From positions 50,319 through 114,318 of the forward strand of contig DFQQ01000024.1 in NCBI GenBank assembly GCA_002377855.1: a DNA stretch of 64,000 nucleotides, written 5' to 3'. The notes beneath the pieces are model-generated. The model was not told where the DNA came from. It saw nothing but the letters and a program-made list of their open reading frames with translations, and did no database searches. Below, piece after piece: positions 1 through 8,674 of the stretch. Positions within the stretch are counted from its first letter, which is position 1. Every line of letters starts with the position of its first letter. A program made the position numbers and the translations under genes. Source of the DNA: Acidovorax delafieldii (GTDB taxonomy: Bacteria > Pseudomonadota > Gammaproteobacteria > Burkholderiales > Burkholderiaceae_C).

Positions 1-968
1 GCTTCGCGCAAGCCAATGCGCGTGGCATCCACGGCCGGGAGATCAAGCTCGTGACCATGGACGACGGTTACGACGCCAAGCGCTCTGAAGACAACGTGCG
101 CAAGATGATTGCCGATGCAAACACCGTGGCATTGATCTCTTGCATGGGCACTGCCAACAACCAGCGCATCATGCCGCTGGTGGATGAAGCGCAGGTTCCT
201 TACGTTGCACCCCAAAGCGGGGCGATGTCGCTGCGCAAGGCCGAGTACCGCTCGGTGTTCCATGTGCGCGCCAGCTACTCGGACGAAGCGCAGCGCCTCA
301 CGCAAAAACTCGTGTCCATGGGCATCACCGATCTGGCCATCGTCTATCAGGACACCGCGTTTGGGCGCGAATTCCTGGCCGATGTGACGGCTGCCCTCAA
401 GGCCACAGCGAAGGCTGCGGCCCCCAAGGGGTTCAAGCTCGATGCCGAGGGCTCGCAGGTCGCTTCAGTGGTTGCACAGGCGGTGGCTGCCAAGCCTATG
501 GCGGTGCTGCTGGGAACCGCTGGCGATGTGACGGCCGTGCTGGTCAATGAATTCAAGAAAGTTTCGCCCAGCACCCCGCTGGCCGCTACCAGCGTGGCCC
601 TGAGCGGCGACAACCTGCGCCAGCTCGGCGCAAAGACGGCGGGCTTGGCACTGTCCATGGTGCTGCCCGACTCGGGCCGCACCAGCGTGGCATTGGTGCG
701 CGAGTACCAGAAGGCCATGCGCGCAGCCGGGTTCCAGGACTTCTCAGCGCGCAGCTTTGAAGGCTACGTGAACGCCCGGGTGCTCACCGAGGGCCTCGAG
801 CGTGCGGGCCGTGACCTCACCCGCGCCAAACTGCGCTCTGCCTTGGCCGGGCTGCGCAGCCACGACATGGGCGGTATGACCGTGGACTACAGCAGCGGTG
901 CCCCCTATGTGGGTTCACGTTTCGTGGACCTGGGAATTCTGGGCGCCAACGGCCGCGTAGTGGGCTGA
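1..968 (+). CDS. ABC transporter substrate-binding protein, branched-chain amino-acid type (5' end outside window)
   Basis: This is the C-terminal part of a periplasmic binding protein of the Leu/Ile/Val type (Peripla_BP_6 class), which captures a solute for an ABC importer. The reading frame is open from base 3, so the gene starts upstream; alignment with its paralogue at 994-2148 suggests about 70 N-terminal residues including the signal peptide are missing. Visible family features are GIHGREIKL, a DDGYDAKR segment, and the C-terminal PYVGSRFVDLGILGANGR. It converges on its paralogue and ends just before a shared terminator. No permease or ATPase gene for this class is in the window, so the ligand cannot be inferred. 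An internal GTG at 51 is not a believable start. Confidence 0.9.
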   Translation, partial: FAQANARGIHGREIKLVTMDDGYDAKRSEDNVRKMIADANTVALISCMGTANNQRIMPLVDEAQVPYVAPQSGAMSLRKAEYRSVFHVRASYSDEAQRLTQKLVSMGITDLAIVYQDTAFGREFLADVTAALKATAKAAAPKGFKLDAEGSQVASVVAQAVAAKPMAVLLGTAGDVTAVLVNEFKKVSPSTPLAATSVALSGDNLRQLGAKTAGLALSMVLPDSGRTSVALVREYQKAMRAAGFQDFSARSFEGYVNARVLTEGLERAGRDLTRAKLRSALAGLRSHDMGGMTVDYSSGAPYVGSRFVDLGILGANGRVVG

Positions 969-972
969 TGCG

Positions 973-995
973 GAGCGGGGCAAAAAACCCCGCTC
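973..995. terminator. Bidirectional hairpin between convergent binding-protein genes
   Basis: Perfect 8-bp stem GAGCGGGG/CCCCGCTC with a CAAAAAA loop, directly after the stop of the upstream plus-strand gene and overlapping the stop of the minus-strand gene. There is no T-tract, so intrinsic strength is uncertain. Confidence 0.5.
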
Positions 996-2148
996 AGCCG
1001 ACGAACCGTCCCGCCGCGTTCAGGACTCCCATGTCCACGAACCGCGAACCGACGTAAGGCGCCTGGCCCGAGTAATCAATGGTGAGCCCACCCAGGTCCA
1101 GGTTGCGAATACCGGCCAGCGCAGTGCGCAGCTTGGCGCGGGTAGGGTCGGTTCCGGCACGCTCCAGACCTTCGGCCAATACGCGGGTGTTCGTGTAGGA
1201 CTCCAGCGTGCCCAGGTTGAACTCCTGCACACCGCGCGCCCGCATCGCGGCTTGGTAATCACGCACCAGAGCAGTCTTGGCGCGGTTGGGGTCGGGCATG
1301 ACCATGGTGACGGCCAGCCCGCTGCCCGCGTCGCCCAGTTGCTTGAGGCCCTCGCTGGTCAGCGTCACGCTCAGGCCAGCCATCAGCACACCGGGCAGGT
1401 TTTTCTTGAGTCCGCGGATCAACTCCACCGATGCGGAGCCGGCAGTGGCCAAGAGCACAGCGGCCGGGCGCGCCTGGGCCACCTTGGCGAGTACATCACT
1501 GAGGTTCTTCCCATCGGTGGCCAGGGCGGTTTGCACAAGAGGCTTGATGCCCTGCTCTGCCAGAAAGCGGGTGGAGTCCTCCAGCATTTCACGGCCGTAG
1601 GCGTTGTCCAGGTGAACGATTCCGATGTCCTTGAGCCCCATGCCCGCAAGCCGCTGCACCAGGCGGCGCACTTCGTCGGTGTAGCTCGCGCGCACATGGA
1701 ACACATTGCGCGCGCCCTTGCGCAACGAAGATGCCCCCGTGAACGGCGCCACGTAAGGGATGCCTGCTTCCTCGATCAAAGGCAGGATGCCCGCGTTGTT
1801 GGGGGTGCCCACGCATGACAGCAGGGCAAACGCACTGCCCTGGCTGATCATCTGCTGCACGTTGTCCGTTGTGCGCTGCGGCACGTAGCCATCGTCCACC
1901 ACCTGCAGCTGCACCGTGCGGCCATGGATGCCGCCGCGGGCGTTGATTTGCGCCAGCGCCGCCTCAGCACCCTGTTTGATGTCCTGACCAAAGCCCGCCA
2001 GAGGGCCGCTGAGTGCAGCCGAGCAGCCAATCGTCAGGCTTTTGCTGCTGATGCCTCCGTCCTGCGCGAGCGCGTTGCGCACAAGTGCGGGAGCGGCCAG
2101 GCCGGCAGCCAGGCGGGGGGCAAAGGTGACAAATTGGCGACGCTGCAT
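994..2148 (-). CDS. ABC transporter substrate-binding protein, branched-chain amino-acid type
   Basis: Full-length periplasmic solute-binding protein of about 384 residues, Peripla_BP_6 class. I chose the ATG at 2148, not the longer frame from 2178, because MQRRQF begins a signal peptide with a twin-arginine-like RR followed by a hydrophobic Ala/Leu stretch and an ALAQ cleavage site near residue 28. The mature protein contains INARGGIHGR, a VDDGYVPQRT segment, and the terminal PYVGSRFVDMGVL shared with the convergent gene at 1-968. The two look like diverged copies. No transporter membrane genes are adjacent, so it may be an orphan receptor or may share a remote permease. The ligand is unknown. 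Confidence 0.9.
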   Translation of the reverse strand: MQRRQFVTFAPRLAAGLAAPALVRNALAQDGGISSKSLTIGCSAALSGPLAGFGQDIKQGAEAALAQINARGGIHGRTVQLQVVDDGYVPQRTTDNVQQMISQGSAFALLSCVGTPNNAGILPLIEEAGIPYVAPFTGASSLRKGARNVFHVRASYTDEVRRLVQRLAGMGLKDIGIVHLDNAYGREMLEDSTRFLAEQGIKPLVQTALATDGKNLSDVLAKVAQARPAAVLLATAGSASVELIRGLKKNLPGVLMAGLSVTLTSEGLKQLGDAGSGLAVTMVMPDPNRAKTALVRDYQAAMRARGVQEFNLGTLESYTNTRVLAEGLERAGTDPTRAKLRTALAGIRNLDLGGLTIDYSGQAPYVGSRFVDMGVLNAAGRFVG

Positions 2149-2359
2149 AAAACACGAACTCCCGAGAATTGACCACAATGGTGCGCCCCATGGGCACAGG
2201 CCGACAGGGACCGCACTCGGGGCAACTGACCAATTTATGCCGGCGCCCTGCGCGGCGCCAGAGAATCAACCCTAAGAACCTGTTTTACGATCCACGCGAT
2301 GACGGGCAGCTCGCGCTTGCTCCGGCGTCTTTTCGCATCTGACCTCAGCCCACCACACC

Positions 2360-2785
2360 ATGTCCATCTGGAAGAAACCCATCTCTCTTCAGCACCTGAA
2401 CGAAACAAGCGCCAACACCGCCGCCAGCCACCTGGGAATCGAGTTGACGGAAGTGGGTGATGACTTCTTGCGTGGGCGCGTACCTGTGGATGAGCGCACA
2501 CGCCAGCCCTTTGGCCTACTGCATGGCGGGGTGAGCGTGGTGCTGGCCGAAACCCTCGGTTCGATGGGTGCTTACTACGCCAGCCCCGAAGACCACCGCG
2601 CAGTGGGCCTGGACATCAATGCCAACCATTTGCGCTCGGCCACCAGTGGCTGGGTGACCGGTACCGCCCGTCCGGTGCACATCGGGCGCACCACGCAGGT
2701 GTGGCAAATTGACATGGTGAACGATGCGGGCGAGCTGACCTGCGTGTCCCGCATCACCATGGCCGTACTGGCGCCCAAGGGCTGA
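2360..2785 (+). CDS. Hotdog-fold thioesterase (PaaI/YdiI/MenI-like)
   Basis: A 141-residue single-domain hotdog thioesterase, the usual length for the family that hydrolyses acyl- or aroyl-CoA thioesters. The diagnostic stretch is QPFGLLHGGVSVVLAETLGS at about residues 50-70: HGG lies at the CoA-binding turn and the glutamate of AETLGS is the expected catalytic acid on the central helix. The C-terminal half has the typical GTARPVHIGRTTQVWQ strand region. It stands alone between an upstream minus-strand binding-protein gene and a convergent DUF4148 gene. The substrate could be a menaquinone or phenylacetate-type intermediate or a housekeeping acyl-CoA; the sequence does not discriminate. Confidence 0.9.
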   Translation: MSIWKKPISLQHLNETSANTAASHLGIELTEVGDDFLRGRVPVDERTRQPFGLLHGGVSVVLAETLGSMGAYYASPEDHRAVGLDINANHLRSATSGWVTGTARPVHIGRTTQVWQIDMVNDAGELTCVSRITMAVLAPKG

Positions 2786-2817
2786 CGCGCGGGTCAGACC
2801 GCCCTGCCCCAGATACA

Positions 2818-2855
2818 ACAAAGCCCGCAGGCCGTGAGGTCTGCGGGCTTTGTTG
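2818..2855. terminator. Bidirectional terminator
   Basis: Perfect 13-bp stem (2818-2830 pairing with 2841-2853, core AAGCCCGCAG/CTGCGGGCTT) and a 10-base loop, located between the convergent thioesterase and DUF4148 genes. The A- and T-rich ends of the stem suit termination in both directions. Confidence 0.75.
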
Positions 2856-2886
2856 CCAATGCCGCCTGCAAGCAGCGGCAGGAAGA

Positions 2887-3204
2887 TCAATGCTCTCCGT
2901 GCGCTGTCTGGTCAGCCTTGCTGGCGGCGATGGCTTCTGCGCGGACTTCTGCACGGCTGCGTGCACTGTGCGCGGCGGTGCTGTACGCCACGTCGGAGCC
3001 TTCAGCGTCATGGGGCATGGCGCCATTGGCGCGCGCTGCCTGCAGCTCGGCAATGACGGCCTGGCGTGTCAGTGTGCTGGCGGTGGACGCAGCGGCTGGG
3101 TAGCTGGAGGCATCGCCATAAGCACCAGCGGACTGTGCTTGGGCAGCCACGGAGCCCAGGGCGAGGAGGGAGACAGCGGCGAGAGTGCGGTAGTTCTTCT
3201 TCAT
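2887..3204 (-). CDS. DUF4148 family small exported protein
   Basis: A 105-residue protein with an N-terminal signal peptide (MKKNYRTLAAVSLLALGSVAAQAQS, cleavage after AQA) and a mature part of about 80 residues. The LTRQAVIAELQAARANG segment is characteristic of DUF4148, a family common in Burkholderiales with no established function. A good ribosome-binding site (GAAAGG) precedes the ATG. The mature protein is small and polar with no membrane segment, so a periplasmic location is expected. It is monocistronic, with a 436-bp region upstream. Confidence 0.85.
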   Translation of the reverse strand: MKKNYRTLAAVSLLALGSVAAQAQSAGAYGDASSYPAAASTASTLTRQAVIAELQAARANGAMPHDAEGSDVAYSTAAHSARSRAEVRAEAIAASKADQTAHGEH

Positions 3205-3640
3205 GGTCCAAACCTTTCAGATCAACAGTCAGATGCGGGCCCAAGCGTTGTCCCCTCGGGGGACTGCAGCTGCGACCTGCGTCGATGGGCGGCAGTTGAA
3301 CGCGTCGCTCATCGATGGAAGTGACTGTATCTAGGGTTACTACGGAGATAAATCCCATTACGCAGAACGAAATGTTCACAAAACTGAAACAATCAATCGG
3401 GAACTTTTCCATTCGCTTTATTTGCGGCGTGTATCAGTCAATCCTGACGGCATCCAATTCCAGCGGATCGTTGCGACTCCCCCCTGCCGCTGCGGGCAGT
3501 GCGCACGTAGCCCAGCACCCTCCCAGTGTGGTGGCCAACGCGACAGTGGATGTTCAATTTCGGCAAAAACACAACTGTTAATTGAAATAAATGATAATTT
3601 GCGAGAAAATATCTTTTTTATCAATTGATTAACAGTCATC
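3205..3640. other. Divergent intergenic region, 436 bp
   Basis: Separates the minus-strand DUF4148 gene from the plus-strand chemotaxis receptor. The last 80 bp (about 3560-3640) are distinctly AT-rich and should hold the receptor promoter. A 10-bp perfect palindrome, ATCAATTGAT, lies at 3620-3629, only 12 bp before the receptor ATG. I see no convincing coding sequence and no clear flagellar sigma-28 motif. Confidence 0.5.
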
Positions 3641-5275
3641 ATGAACTTTTCCACACTGACGATGAGAGCCAAGCTCGTCCTTTCCTTTGGGCTCATGGTG
3701 CTGCTGATCTGTCTGGTCGCAGGCTTGTCCGCCAAAAGCTTGAACCAGGAGAAAGAAAACTTCCATGAATTCGTCACGGGCATCAACACCCGGGGCGAAC
3801 TGGTGCGCGACGTGCAGGCCGCGGTGGACCGCAGAGCGATCGCGGCGCGCAATTTGGTGCTCGCCACCAAGCCGTCGGAGCGAGAGGTGGAAAAGATTGC
3901 CGTCACCAAGGCCCACGAGGATGTGCAGTCCCTGTTGGCGAGGCTCAAAAAGTCGGCCAGCGCAGCAGGTGTCTCTGCCGACGAAAGAAAGCAGATCGAC
4001 GATATTGAAAAGACCGAGCAGGCGTACGGCCCGGTGGCGTTGCGCATTGTGGATCTGGCCCTGCGGGATCAGCGGGAAGAGGCCATCACACGCATCAACG
4101 ATGAATGCCGGCCGTTGCTCTCGGCGCTGGTGGAACGGGTGGGCAAGTACGAGGCGACGGTCGAGGCGGCCACGGAAAAGCTCATTCAGGCCTCCGAGGC
4201 AGAATTTGCCGAGCAGCGCAATTTCCTCATCGGTTTTGCGCTGGTGGCCATGGTGTTGGCGGTCCTGTGCGGCTTCTCCATTACCCGCAGCGTGATGCGC
4301 GCCCTGGGGGCCGAGCCCGCCGCGCTGAGCGAAGCCGCACGCAAGGTGGCGGAAGGCGATCTGTCGGGCATTCCTGGCGCCGCAGCAGTGTCACCGCACA
4401 GCGTGCTGGGCTCCCTCAGCACCATGCAGCAGAACCTGTCGAACATCGTCACCAAAGTGCGCTCGTCGGCCGACTCCATCTCCACCGGCACCACAGAGAT
4501 TGCCATGGGCAACGCCGACCTGAGCCAGCGCACCGAAGAGCAGGCCAGCGCCCTGGAAGAAACCGCAGCGACCATGGAAGAGTTCACTTCCACCATTCGC
4601 AACAACGCGGAGAACGCCAAGGCTGCGGATCACCTTGCGATCGACGCGTCCAAGGTGGCCACCCAAGGCGGTGAAGTGATGCGCCAGGTGGTCGACACGA
4701 TGAAGGACATCCATGAAAGCTCGCGGAAGATCTCCGACATCATCGGCGTGATCGACAGCATTGCCTTCCAGACGAACATCCTGGCGTTGAACGCTGCGGT
4801 GGAAGCAGCGCGCGCGGGCGACCAGGGCCGCGGCTTCGCAGTGGTGGCCACCGAGGTGCGCAATCTCGCTCAGCGCAGTGCGGGCGCAGCCAAAGAAATC
4901 AAGGCCCTGATCAATGAGAGCGTGGACAAGGTGTCCACAGGCACCCAGTTGGTTGACCAGGCGGGGCAAACCATGGCCTCCGTGGTGGGCGCCATCCAGC
5001 GCGTGACCGAGGTGGTGGGACAAATCAGCTCTGCCAGCGCCGAGCAGAGTTCCGGGATCGCCCAGATCGGCCAGGCCGTGAGCCAGCTGGACCAGACCAC
5101 CCAGCAAAACGCGGCGCTGGTGGAAGAAAGCGCAGCAGCAGCGCAAAGCCTGGAAGCCCAGGCCAAAGAGCTGATTGAAGCGGTGCGGGTCTTCAAGCTG
5201 GACGAGGGCCGCGCCTGGGGGCAGAGCGGACCGGGCCTGGGCAACGCGCGCCGCCTGGCCCTGCCCGCGGCATGA
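3641..5275 (+). CDS. Methyl-accepting chemotaxis protein
   Basis: A 544-residue transmembrane chemoreceptor. TM1 is at about residues 12-31, followed by a periplasmic four-helix-type sensor region to about 190, TM2 at about 192-213, a HAMP linker, and a long cytoplasmic coiled coil. The kinase-control tip is intact: IIGVIDSIAFQTNILALNAA followed by VEAARAGDQGRGFAVVA and the EVRNLAQRSA return strand. It would signal to CheA/CheW. The C-terminus (NARRLALPAA) lacks the NWE[T/S]F-type pentapeptide that tethers CheR/CheB in some receptors. It stands alone, with no other chemotaxis genes nearby, and its ligand is unknown. Confidence 0.95.
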   Translation: MNFSTLTMRAKLVLSFGLMVLLICLVAGLSAKSLNQEKENFHEFVTGINTRGELVRDVQAAVDRRAIAARNLVLATKPSEREVEKIAVTKAHEDVQSLLARLKKSASAAGVSADERKQIDDIEKTEQAYGPVALRIVDLALRDQREEAITRINDECRPLLSALVERVGKYEATVEAATEKLIQASEAEFAEQRNFLIGFALVAMVLAVLCGFSITRSVMRALGAEPAALSEAARKVAEGDLSGIPGAAAVSPHSVLGSLSTMQQNLSNIVTKVRSSADSISTGTTEIAMGNADLSQRTEEQASALEETAATMEEFTSTIRNNAENAKAADHLAIDASKVATQGGEVMRQVVDTMKDIHESSRKISDIIGVIDSIAFQTNILALNAAVEAARAGDQGRGFAVVATEVRNLAQRSAGAAKEIKALINESVDKVSTGTQLVDQAGQTMASVVGAIQRVTEVVGQISSASAEQSSGIAQIGQAVSQLDQTTQQNAALVEESAAAAQSLEAQAKELIEAVRVFKLDEGRAWGQSGPGLGNARRLALPAA

Positions 5276-5367
5276 CTTTGCAGCAGGCACATGCCGTGCC
5301 TTGCCCCTGACCGCGCTGCAGGGGCGCAGCGGGGCCGGGCGTGGGTCGGCGCAGGGCCCCGTGGTTC

Positions 5368-5937
5368 CTACTGCGCCGCGTCTTGGCGCGCCAGGCGCTC
5401 GCTCTTCCAGTAAACGTCGTCGCCGCCGTTCATGCGGTTGAGGACGCGGGCCAGCACAAACATCAGGTCTGACAAACGGTTGAGGTATTGCCGCGGGGCG
5501 TCATTCAGCGCCTCTTCATTGCCCAGCGCCACCACGGCGCGCTCGGCCCTGCGGGCGACGGTGCGGCAGATGTGCGCCTGCGCGGCAGCGCGCGTGCCCG
5601 CGGGCAGTATGAATTCCTGAAGCCGGGGCAGCGCCGCGTTGTGCTCTGCCAGCGCCTCGTCCAGTTGCAGCACGGCCTCTTTCTTCAATAACTCAAAGCC
5701 CGGAATCGACAGCTCACCGCCCAGGTTGAACAGCTGGTGCTGCACCTGGACCAGCAAGCCGCGCACGGCCTCGGGCAGTGGCTCGCACAGCAGCAAGCCG
5801 ATGTGCGAGTTGAGTTCGTCCACATCGCCCATGGCGTGGATGCGCAGACTGTTCTTGGAAACCCGCTGGTTGTTGCCCAGCCCCGTGGTGCCTGCGTCCC
5901 CGGTACGGGTGGCGATTTCAGTGAGGCGATTTCCCAT
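5368..5937 (-). CDS. Cob(I)alamin adenosyltransferase, PduO type
   Basis: A 189-residue PduO-family ATP:corrinoid adenosyltransferase, which transfers the 5'-deoxyadenosyl group of ATP to cob(I)alamin or cob(I)yrinic acid a,c-diamide. The N-terminal ATP-binding segment TRTGDAGTTGLGNNQRVSK (about residues 10-28) is intact, followed by the helix with DELNSHIG and the C-terminal LNRLSDLMFVLARVLN helix that forms the trimer active site. It is the only late-pathway cobalamin gene here and lies over 30 kb from the riboswitch-controlled cluster at 38.6-48.3 kb. No B12 riboswitch is evident upstream of it. Confidence 0.93.
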   Translation of the reverse strand: MGNRLTEIATRTGDAGTTGLGNNQRVSKNSLRIHAMGDVDELNSHIGLLLCEPLPEAVRGLLVQVQHQLFNLGGELSIPGFELLKKEAVLQLDEALAEHNAALPRLQEFILPAGTRAAAQAHICRTVARRAERAVVALGNEEALNDAPRQYLNRLSDLMFVLARVLNRMNGGDDVYWKSERLARQDAAQ

Positions 5938-6047
5938 GCGATAACTCCTGAGGGGTGTCTGGCGATTTTCCCTGGCCGCGCAGGTGCCCGGGCAGGATGA
6001 AGTTCAAGGCCCTGCAAAACGCAGGGTGGCGTGGCGCAGCGGGGCGC

Positions 6048-6332
6048 TCACAGGTCCTTGTGTGAGTCGAGCACGAAGACCATGCCCATGAAGCCGACCG
6101 ATACCGTACGCCCGCGAATGCTGGTGTACGAGGCCACGCCAAGGGAATGGTAGTTGGACACAAACGCCGCCAGCGCACCTACGCCCAATGCACCCGCCAG
6201 CGGGCTGCGTTCTGCCACGGTTTTCTGGATCTGATCGCGGTGGCGCTCGGCCGAGGGGTTGAGCAACGCTGCAGCCGCCACCAGCACGGCAGCCACAGCG
6301 AGGGGTTTGAGAACTTTGGAGGCTTGGGTCAT
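6048..6332 (-). CDS. Hypothetical small membrane-anchored or exported protein
   Basis: A 94-residue protein starting MTQASKVLKPLAVAAV, with one N-terminal hydrophobic stretch (about residues 9-26) that could be a signal anchor or a signal peptide. The remaining part is small and ends in VGFMGMVFVLDSHKDL. The composition (NPSAERHRDQI then a Gly/Ala segment and short beta-like strands) resembles small 'ageing-type' DUF proteins such as DUF4359, but I cannot confirm this by eye. It lies downstream of the adenosyltransferase promoter region on the same strand, and no functional link is apparent. Confidence 0.6.
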   Translation of the reverse strand: MTQASKVLKPLAVAAVLVAAAALLNPSAERHRDQIQKTVAERSPLAGALGVGALAAFVSNYHSLGVASYTSIRGRTVSVGFMGMVFVLDSHKDL

Positions 6333-6415
6333 GGGAGCACGAGTGCCGGTGTGGAGGGTACGCCTGATTGTGCCGCCCCGCAGCCCTGGCGATCCCCATC
6401 CCGCTTGCTACAACA

Positions 6416-6471
6416 TTTGTAGCCGCTCGCGCTTTCTCACAAAGCGTTAGAGGCTATTTTGCTTCAAAACC
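6416..6471. repeat. Dispersed palindromic element, copy 1
   Basis: TAGCCGCTCGCGCTTT ... AAAGCGTTAGAGGC followed by TATTTTG: complementary GCGCTTT/AAAGCG arms flanked by AT-rich TAGC/GGCTATTTT ends. It is one of eight related copies in the window. It sits in the 299-bp gap upstream of the EF-hand gene, a gap with no other recognisable content. Confidence 0.75.
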
Positions 6472-6631
6472 ATGCACAGGTGCACGGGACAGACGCATGG
6501 GCCGCACCGCCGGCCGCGTTACACGGCGCAGAGAAATGTTGGTGAGGGCAACAGCAGGCAAAAGTGCTGGCCTGTGCGGTGATGCTGCGGTGCAATGCAG
6601 GCCTTGTTCAACTTTCCGGAGCTCTGCATCC

Positions 6632-7039
6632 ATGAAGACTACGCAACGACCTGCACGCCCCGTCGCCCGCAAATGGGCCCGTCATTTCGAGGCCAGCAGC
6701 GTTTTGCTGTTTGCGGCCCTCACCCTGGGCAACGCAGGTACCGTGCATGCGCAAAGCGGCAGCACCAGCAGCCCCTCCAATTCTCCCAACTCCTCCAAAA
6801 CAGTCATCGGGCCGGCCAGCAGCAACACCTCCTCCGGCGGCCAAGCTACCTTCGGGGGGCGTAGCACCGCCACGAGCAGCACTGCTGCCTTTGACCGCGC
6901 CGACGCAGACCGCAACGGCATGCTCACGCCCAAAGAGGCGTCCACCTTCCCCGCGATCGGCGAGCGCTTTCAAACGCTGGACAAAAACAAGGACCAGATG
7001 CTCTCGCGTGACGAATTTGACGCAGGCGTGAAGTCTTGA
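6632..7039 (+). CDS. EF-hand domain protein, exported
   Basis: A 135-residue calcium-binding-type protein. I start at the ATG at 6632, not further upstream, because it opens a signal peptide: a basic N-terminus (MKTTQRPARPVARKW), a hydrophobic core (SSVLLFAALTLG) and VHAQS cleavage. The mature protein has a Ser/Thr/Gly-rich low-complexity linker, then two canonical 12-residue EF-hand loops, DADRNGMLTPKE and DKNKDQMLSRDE. Each carries Asp at position 1, Asn/Asp at 3 and 5, and Glu at 12. It should bind Ca2+ in the periplasm or outside the cell; the biological role is unknown. A strong terminator follows. Confidence 0.85.
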   Translation: MKTTQRPARPVARKWARHFEASSVLLFAALTLGNAGTVHAQSGSTSSPSNSPNSSKTVIGPASSNTSSGGQATFGGRSTATSSTAAFDRADADRNGMLTPKEASTFPAIGERFQTLDKNKDQMLSRDEFDAGVKS

Positions 7040-7124
7040 GGATTCCCTGCACAGGTCGCGGCTGTTTCACGCCACCTGCGCAGCGTTGACCTTGCCCGCA
7101 GACGCGCTCTCAGGCGCATCTGAG

Positions 7125-7158
7125 GCCCGAACGGTGGTGGACGTTCGGGCTTTTTTTT
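7125..7158 (+). terminator. Rho-independent terminator of the EF-hand gene
   Basis: Perfect 9-bp stem GCCCGAACG/CGTTCGGGC with an 8-base loop and eight consecutive T residues, about 85 bp after the EF-hand stop. It is positioned to protect the convergent ABC transporter operon from read-through. Confidence 0.9.
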
Positions 7159-7221
7159 CTTTTTTTCCACGCAATCGCGCACAGGCCGCGATGACGGCGC
7201 AGGGCTCAGCAAGACAACGGC

Positions 7222-8031
7222 TTACTCGTGCAGCGAAGACAGGAACTGCCGCAACTCGGGCGTCTGGGGGCTGCCGAACACCTGGGCTGGCGTGCCCGAC
7301 TCATGCACACGGCCCTGGTGCATGAAAACCACCCGGTCGCTCACCTTGCGGGCAAACGCCATCTCGTGCGTGACCATCATCAGCGTCATGCCCTCTTGCG
7401 CCAGCGACTCCACCACACGCAGCACCTCGCCGACCAGTTCAGGGTCCAGGGCGGAAGTGATCTCGTCGCACAGCAACACCTGTGGCTCCATGGCCAGGGC
7501 ACGCGCAATGGCCACGCGCTGCTGCTGCCCGCCCGAGAGCTGGTCGGGCATGGCATCGAACTTTTCAGCCAGGCCTACACGCTCGAGCAGCCGGCGTGCC
7601 TGGGCTTCGGTATCGGTTGCGCTGCGCGCCTTGACCAGCGTGGGCGCGAGCATGATGTTGCGCCCCACCGAAAGGTGCGGAAACAGGTTGAAGCCCTGGA
7701 AGATCATGCCCACTTGCTGGCGCAGCTCGCGCATGGCGGCCGGGTTGTCGTGCAGCAGCTTTTTGCCATTGACGCTCAGCGCGCCCTCCTGAAATTCTTC
7801 CAGCCCGTTCACGCAGCGCAGTAGTGTGCTCTTGCCAGATCCGCTCTTTCCAATGATGGCGATCACTTCCCCGCGCTGCACCTTCAGGTCGATGCCCTTG
7901 AGCACTTCGTTGCTGCCGTAGGACTTGCGCAATGCGGTGATGTCCACGATCGGCCGGGCGAAGACCGGAATACCGTCGTGCGTGGGGGCCTCCAGGGGCG
8001 CGGAGGCGGCGGTGTCAGCGGCGATGGCCAT
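7222..8031 (-). CDS. Polar amino-acid ABC transporter, ATP-binding protein (GlnQ-like)
   Basis: ATPase of about 269 residues for a polar amino-acid uptake transporter. Walker A is GKSGSGKS (about residues 61-68), the signature is LSGGQQQR, Walker B is VLLCDEITSALDPE and the H-loop is MVTHEM. I chose the ATG at 8031 over one at 8046 because GGAAA lies just upstream of it and the overlap with the permease gene then shrinks to 17 bp. It is the last gene of the operon GntR - binding protein - permease - permease - ATPase. An N-terminal extension of about 25 residues precedes the ABC domain. Confidence 0.95.
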   Translation of the reverse strand: MAIAADTAASAPLEAPTHDGIPVFARPIVDITALRKSYGSNEVLKGIDLKVQRGEVIAIIGKSGSGKSTLLRCVNGLEEFQEGALSVNGKKLLHDNPAAMRELRQQVGMIFQGFNLFPHLSVGRNIMLAPTLVKARSATDTEAQARRLLERVGLAEKFDAMPDQLSGGQQQRVAIARALAMEPQVLLCDEITSALDPELVGEVLRVVESLAQEGMTLMMVTHEMAFARKVSDRVVFMHQGRVHESGTPAQVFGSPQTPELRQFLSSLHE

Positions 8032-8668
8032 GGAGTTTCCTTTCAAGCGATTGCGCCATGAGGCTCACGGGAAAGCACAGCGCGAAGTACAGCAGCGCCA
8101 CGCAGGCGTAGACAATAAATGGCTGGTAGGAGGCGTTGGAAATCATGCTGCCGGCCTTGGTCAGCTCGACAAATCCGATCACCGAGGCGAGGGCTGTGCC
8201 CTTGATCACCTGTACCAGAAAACCCACCGTGGGGGGCACGGCAATGTGCAGCGCCTGGGGCAGCACCACATGGCGCAGCTGCTCGCCAAAGCTGAGCGCA
8301 AGGCTCTGCGCGGCCTCCCACTGGCCCCGGGGTATGGCGGCCACGCAGCCGCGCCATATCTCGGTGAGGTAGGCGCTGGTGTACAGCGTGAGGGCAAGGG
8401 CCGCAGCCGTCCAGGCCGATGTCTTGATGCCAAAGAGCGCAATACCGAAATACGCCAGAAACAGTTGCATGAGCAGCGGCGTGCCCTGAAACACCTGCAC
8501 ATAGGCGCCCACGGCGCGGTCAACGCCGCGCAGCCTGGACAGGCGCAACACCAGCAGCAGCAGGCCCACCAGGCCGCCGCCGACAAAGGCGATGAGGGAC
8601 AGGGACACCGTCCAGCGCGCGGCCATCAGCAGGTTGCGCAGGATGTCCCAGAGCGAAAAATCGACCAT
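8015..8668 (-). CDS. Polar amino-acid ABC transporter, permease
   Basis: A 217-residue inner-membrane permease of the His/Glu/Gln/Arg (HisMQ) class with several hydrophobic segments. The EAA loop that docks on the ATPase is visible as GQWEAAQSLALSFGEQLRHVVLPQA. Six bases separate it from the other permease, and its 3' end overlaps the ATPase gene. It should form a heterodimeric channel with the protein at 8675-9349. Confidence 0.95.
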   Translation of the reverse strand: MVDFSLWDILRNLLMAARWTVSLSLIAFVGGGLVGLLLLVLRLSRLRGVDRAVGAYVQVFQGTPLLMQLFLAYFGIALFGIKTSAWTAAALALTLYTSAYLTEIWRGCVAAIPRGQWEAAQSLALSFGEQLRHVVLPQALHIAVPPTVGFLVQVIKGTALASVIGFVELTKAGSMISNASYQPFIVYACVALLYFALCFPVSLMAQSLERKLHGHRR

Positions 8669-8674
8669 TGCAGA

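Noticed and set aside
3620..3629. ATCAATTGAT as an FNR or Fur-type operator before the chemotaxis receptor
   Set aside because: It is a perfect palindrome but lacks the TTGAT-N4-ATCAA or Fur consensus and sits at an unusual position next to the ATG.
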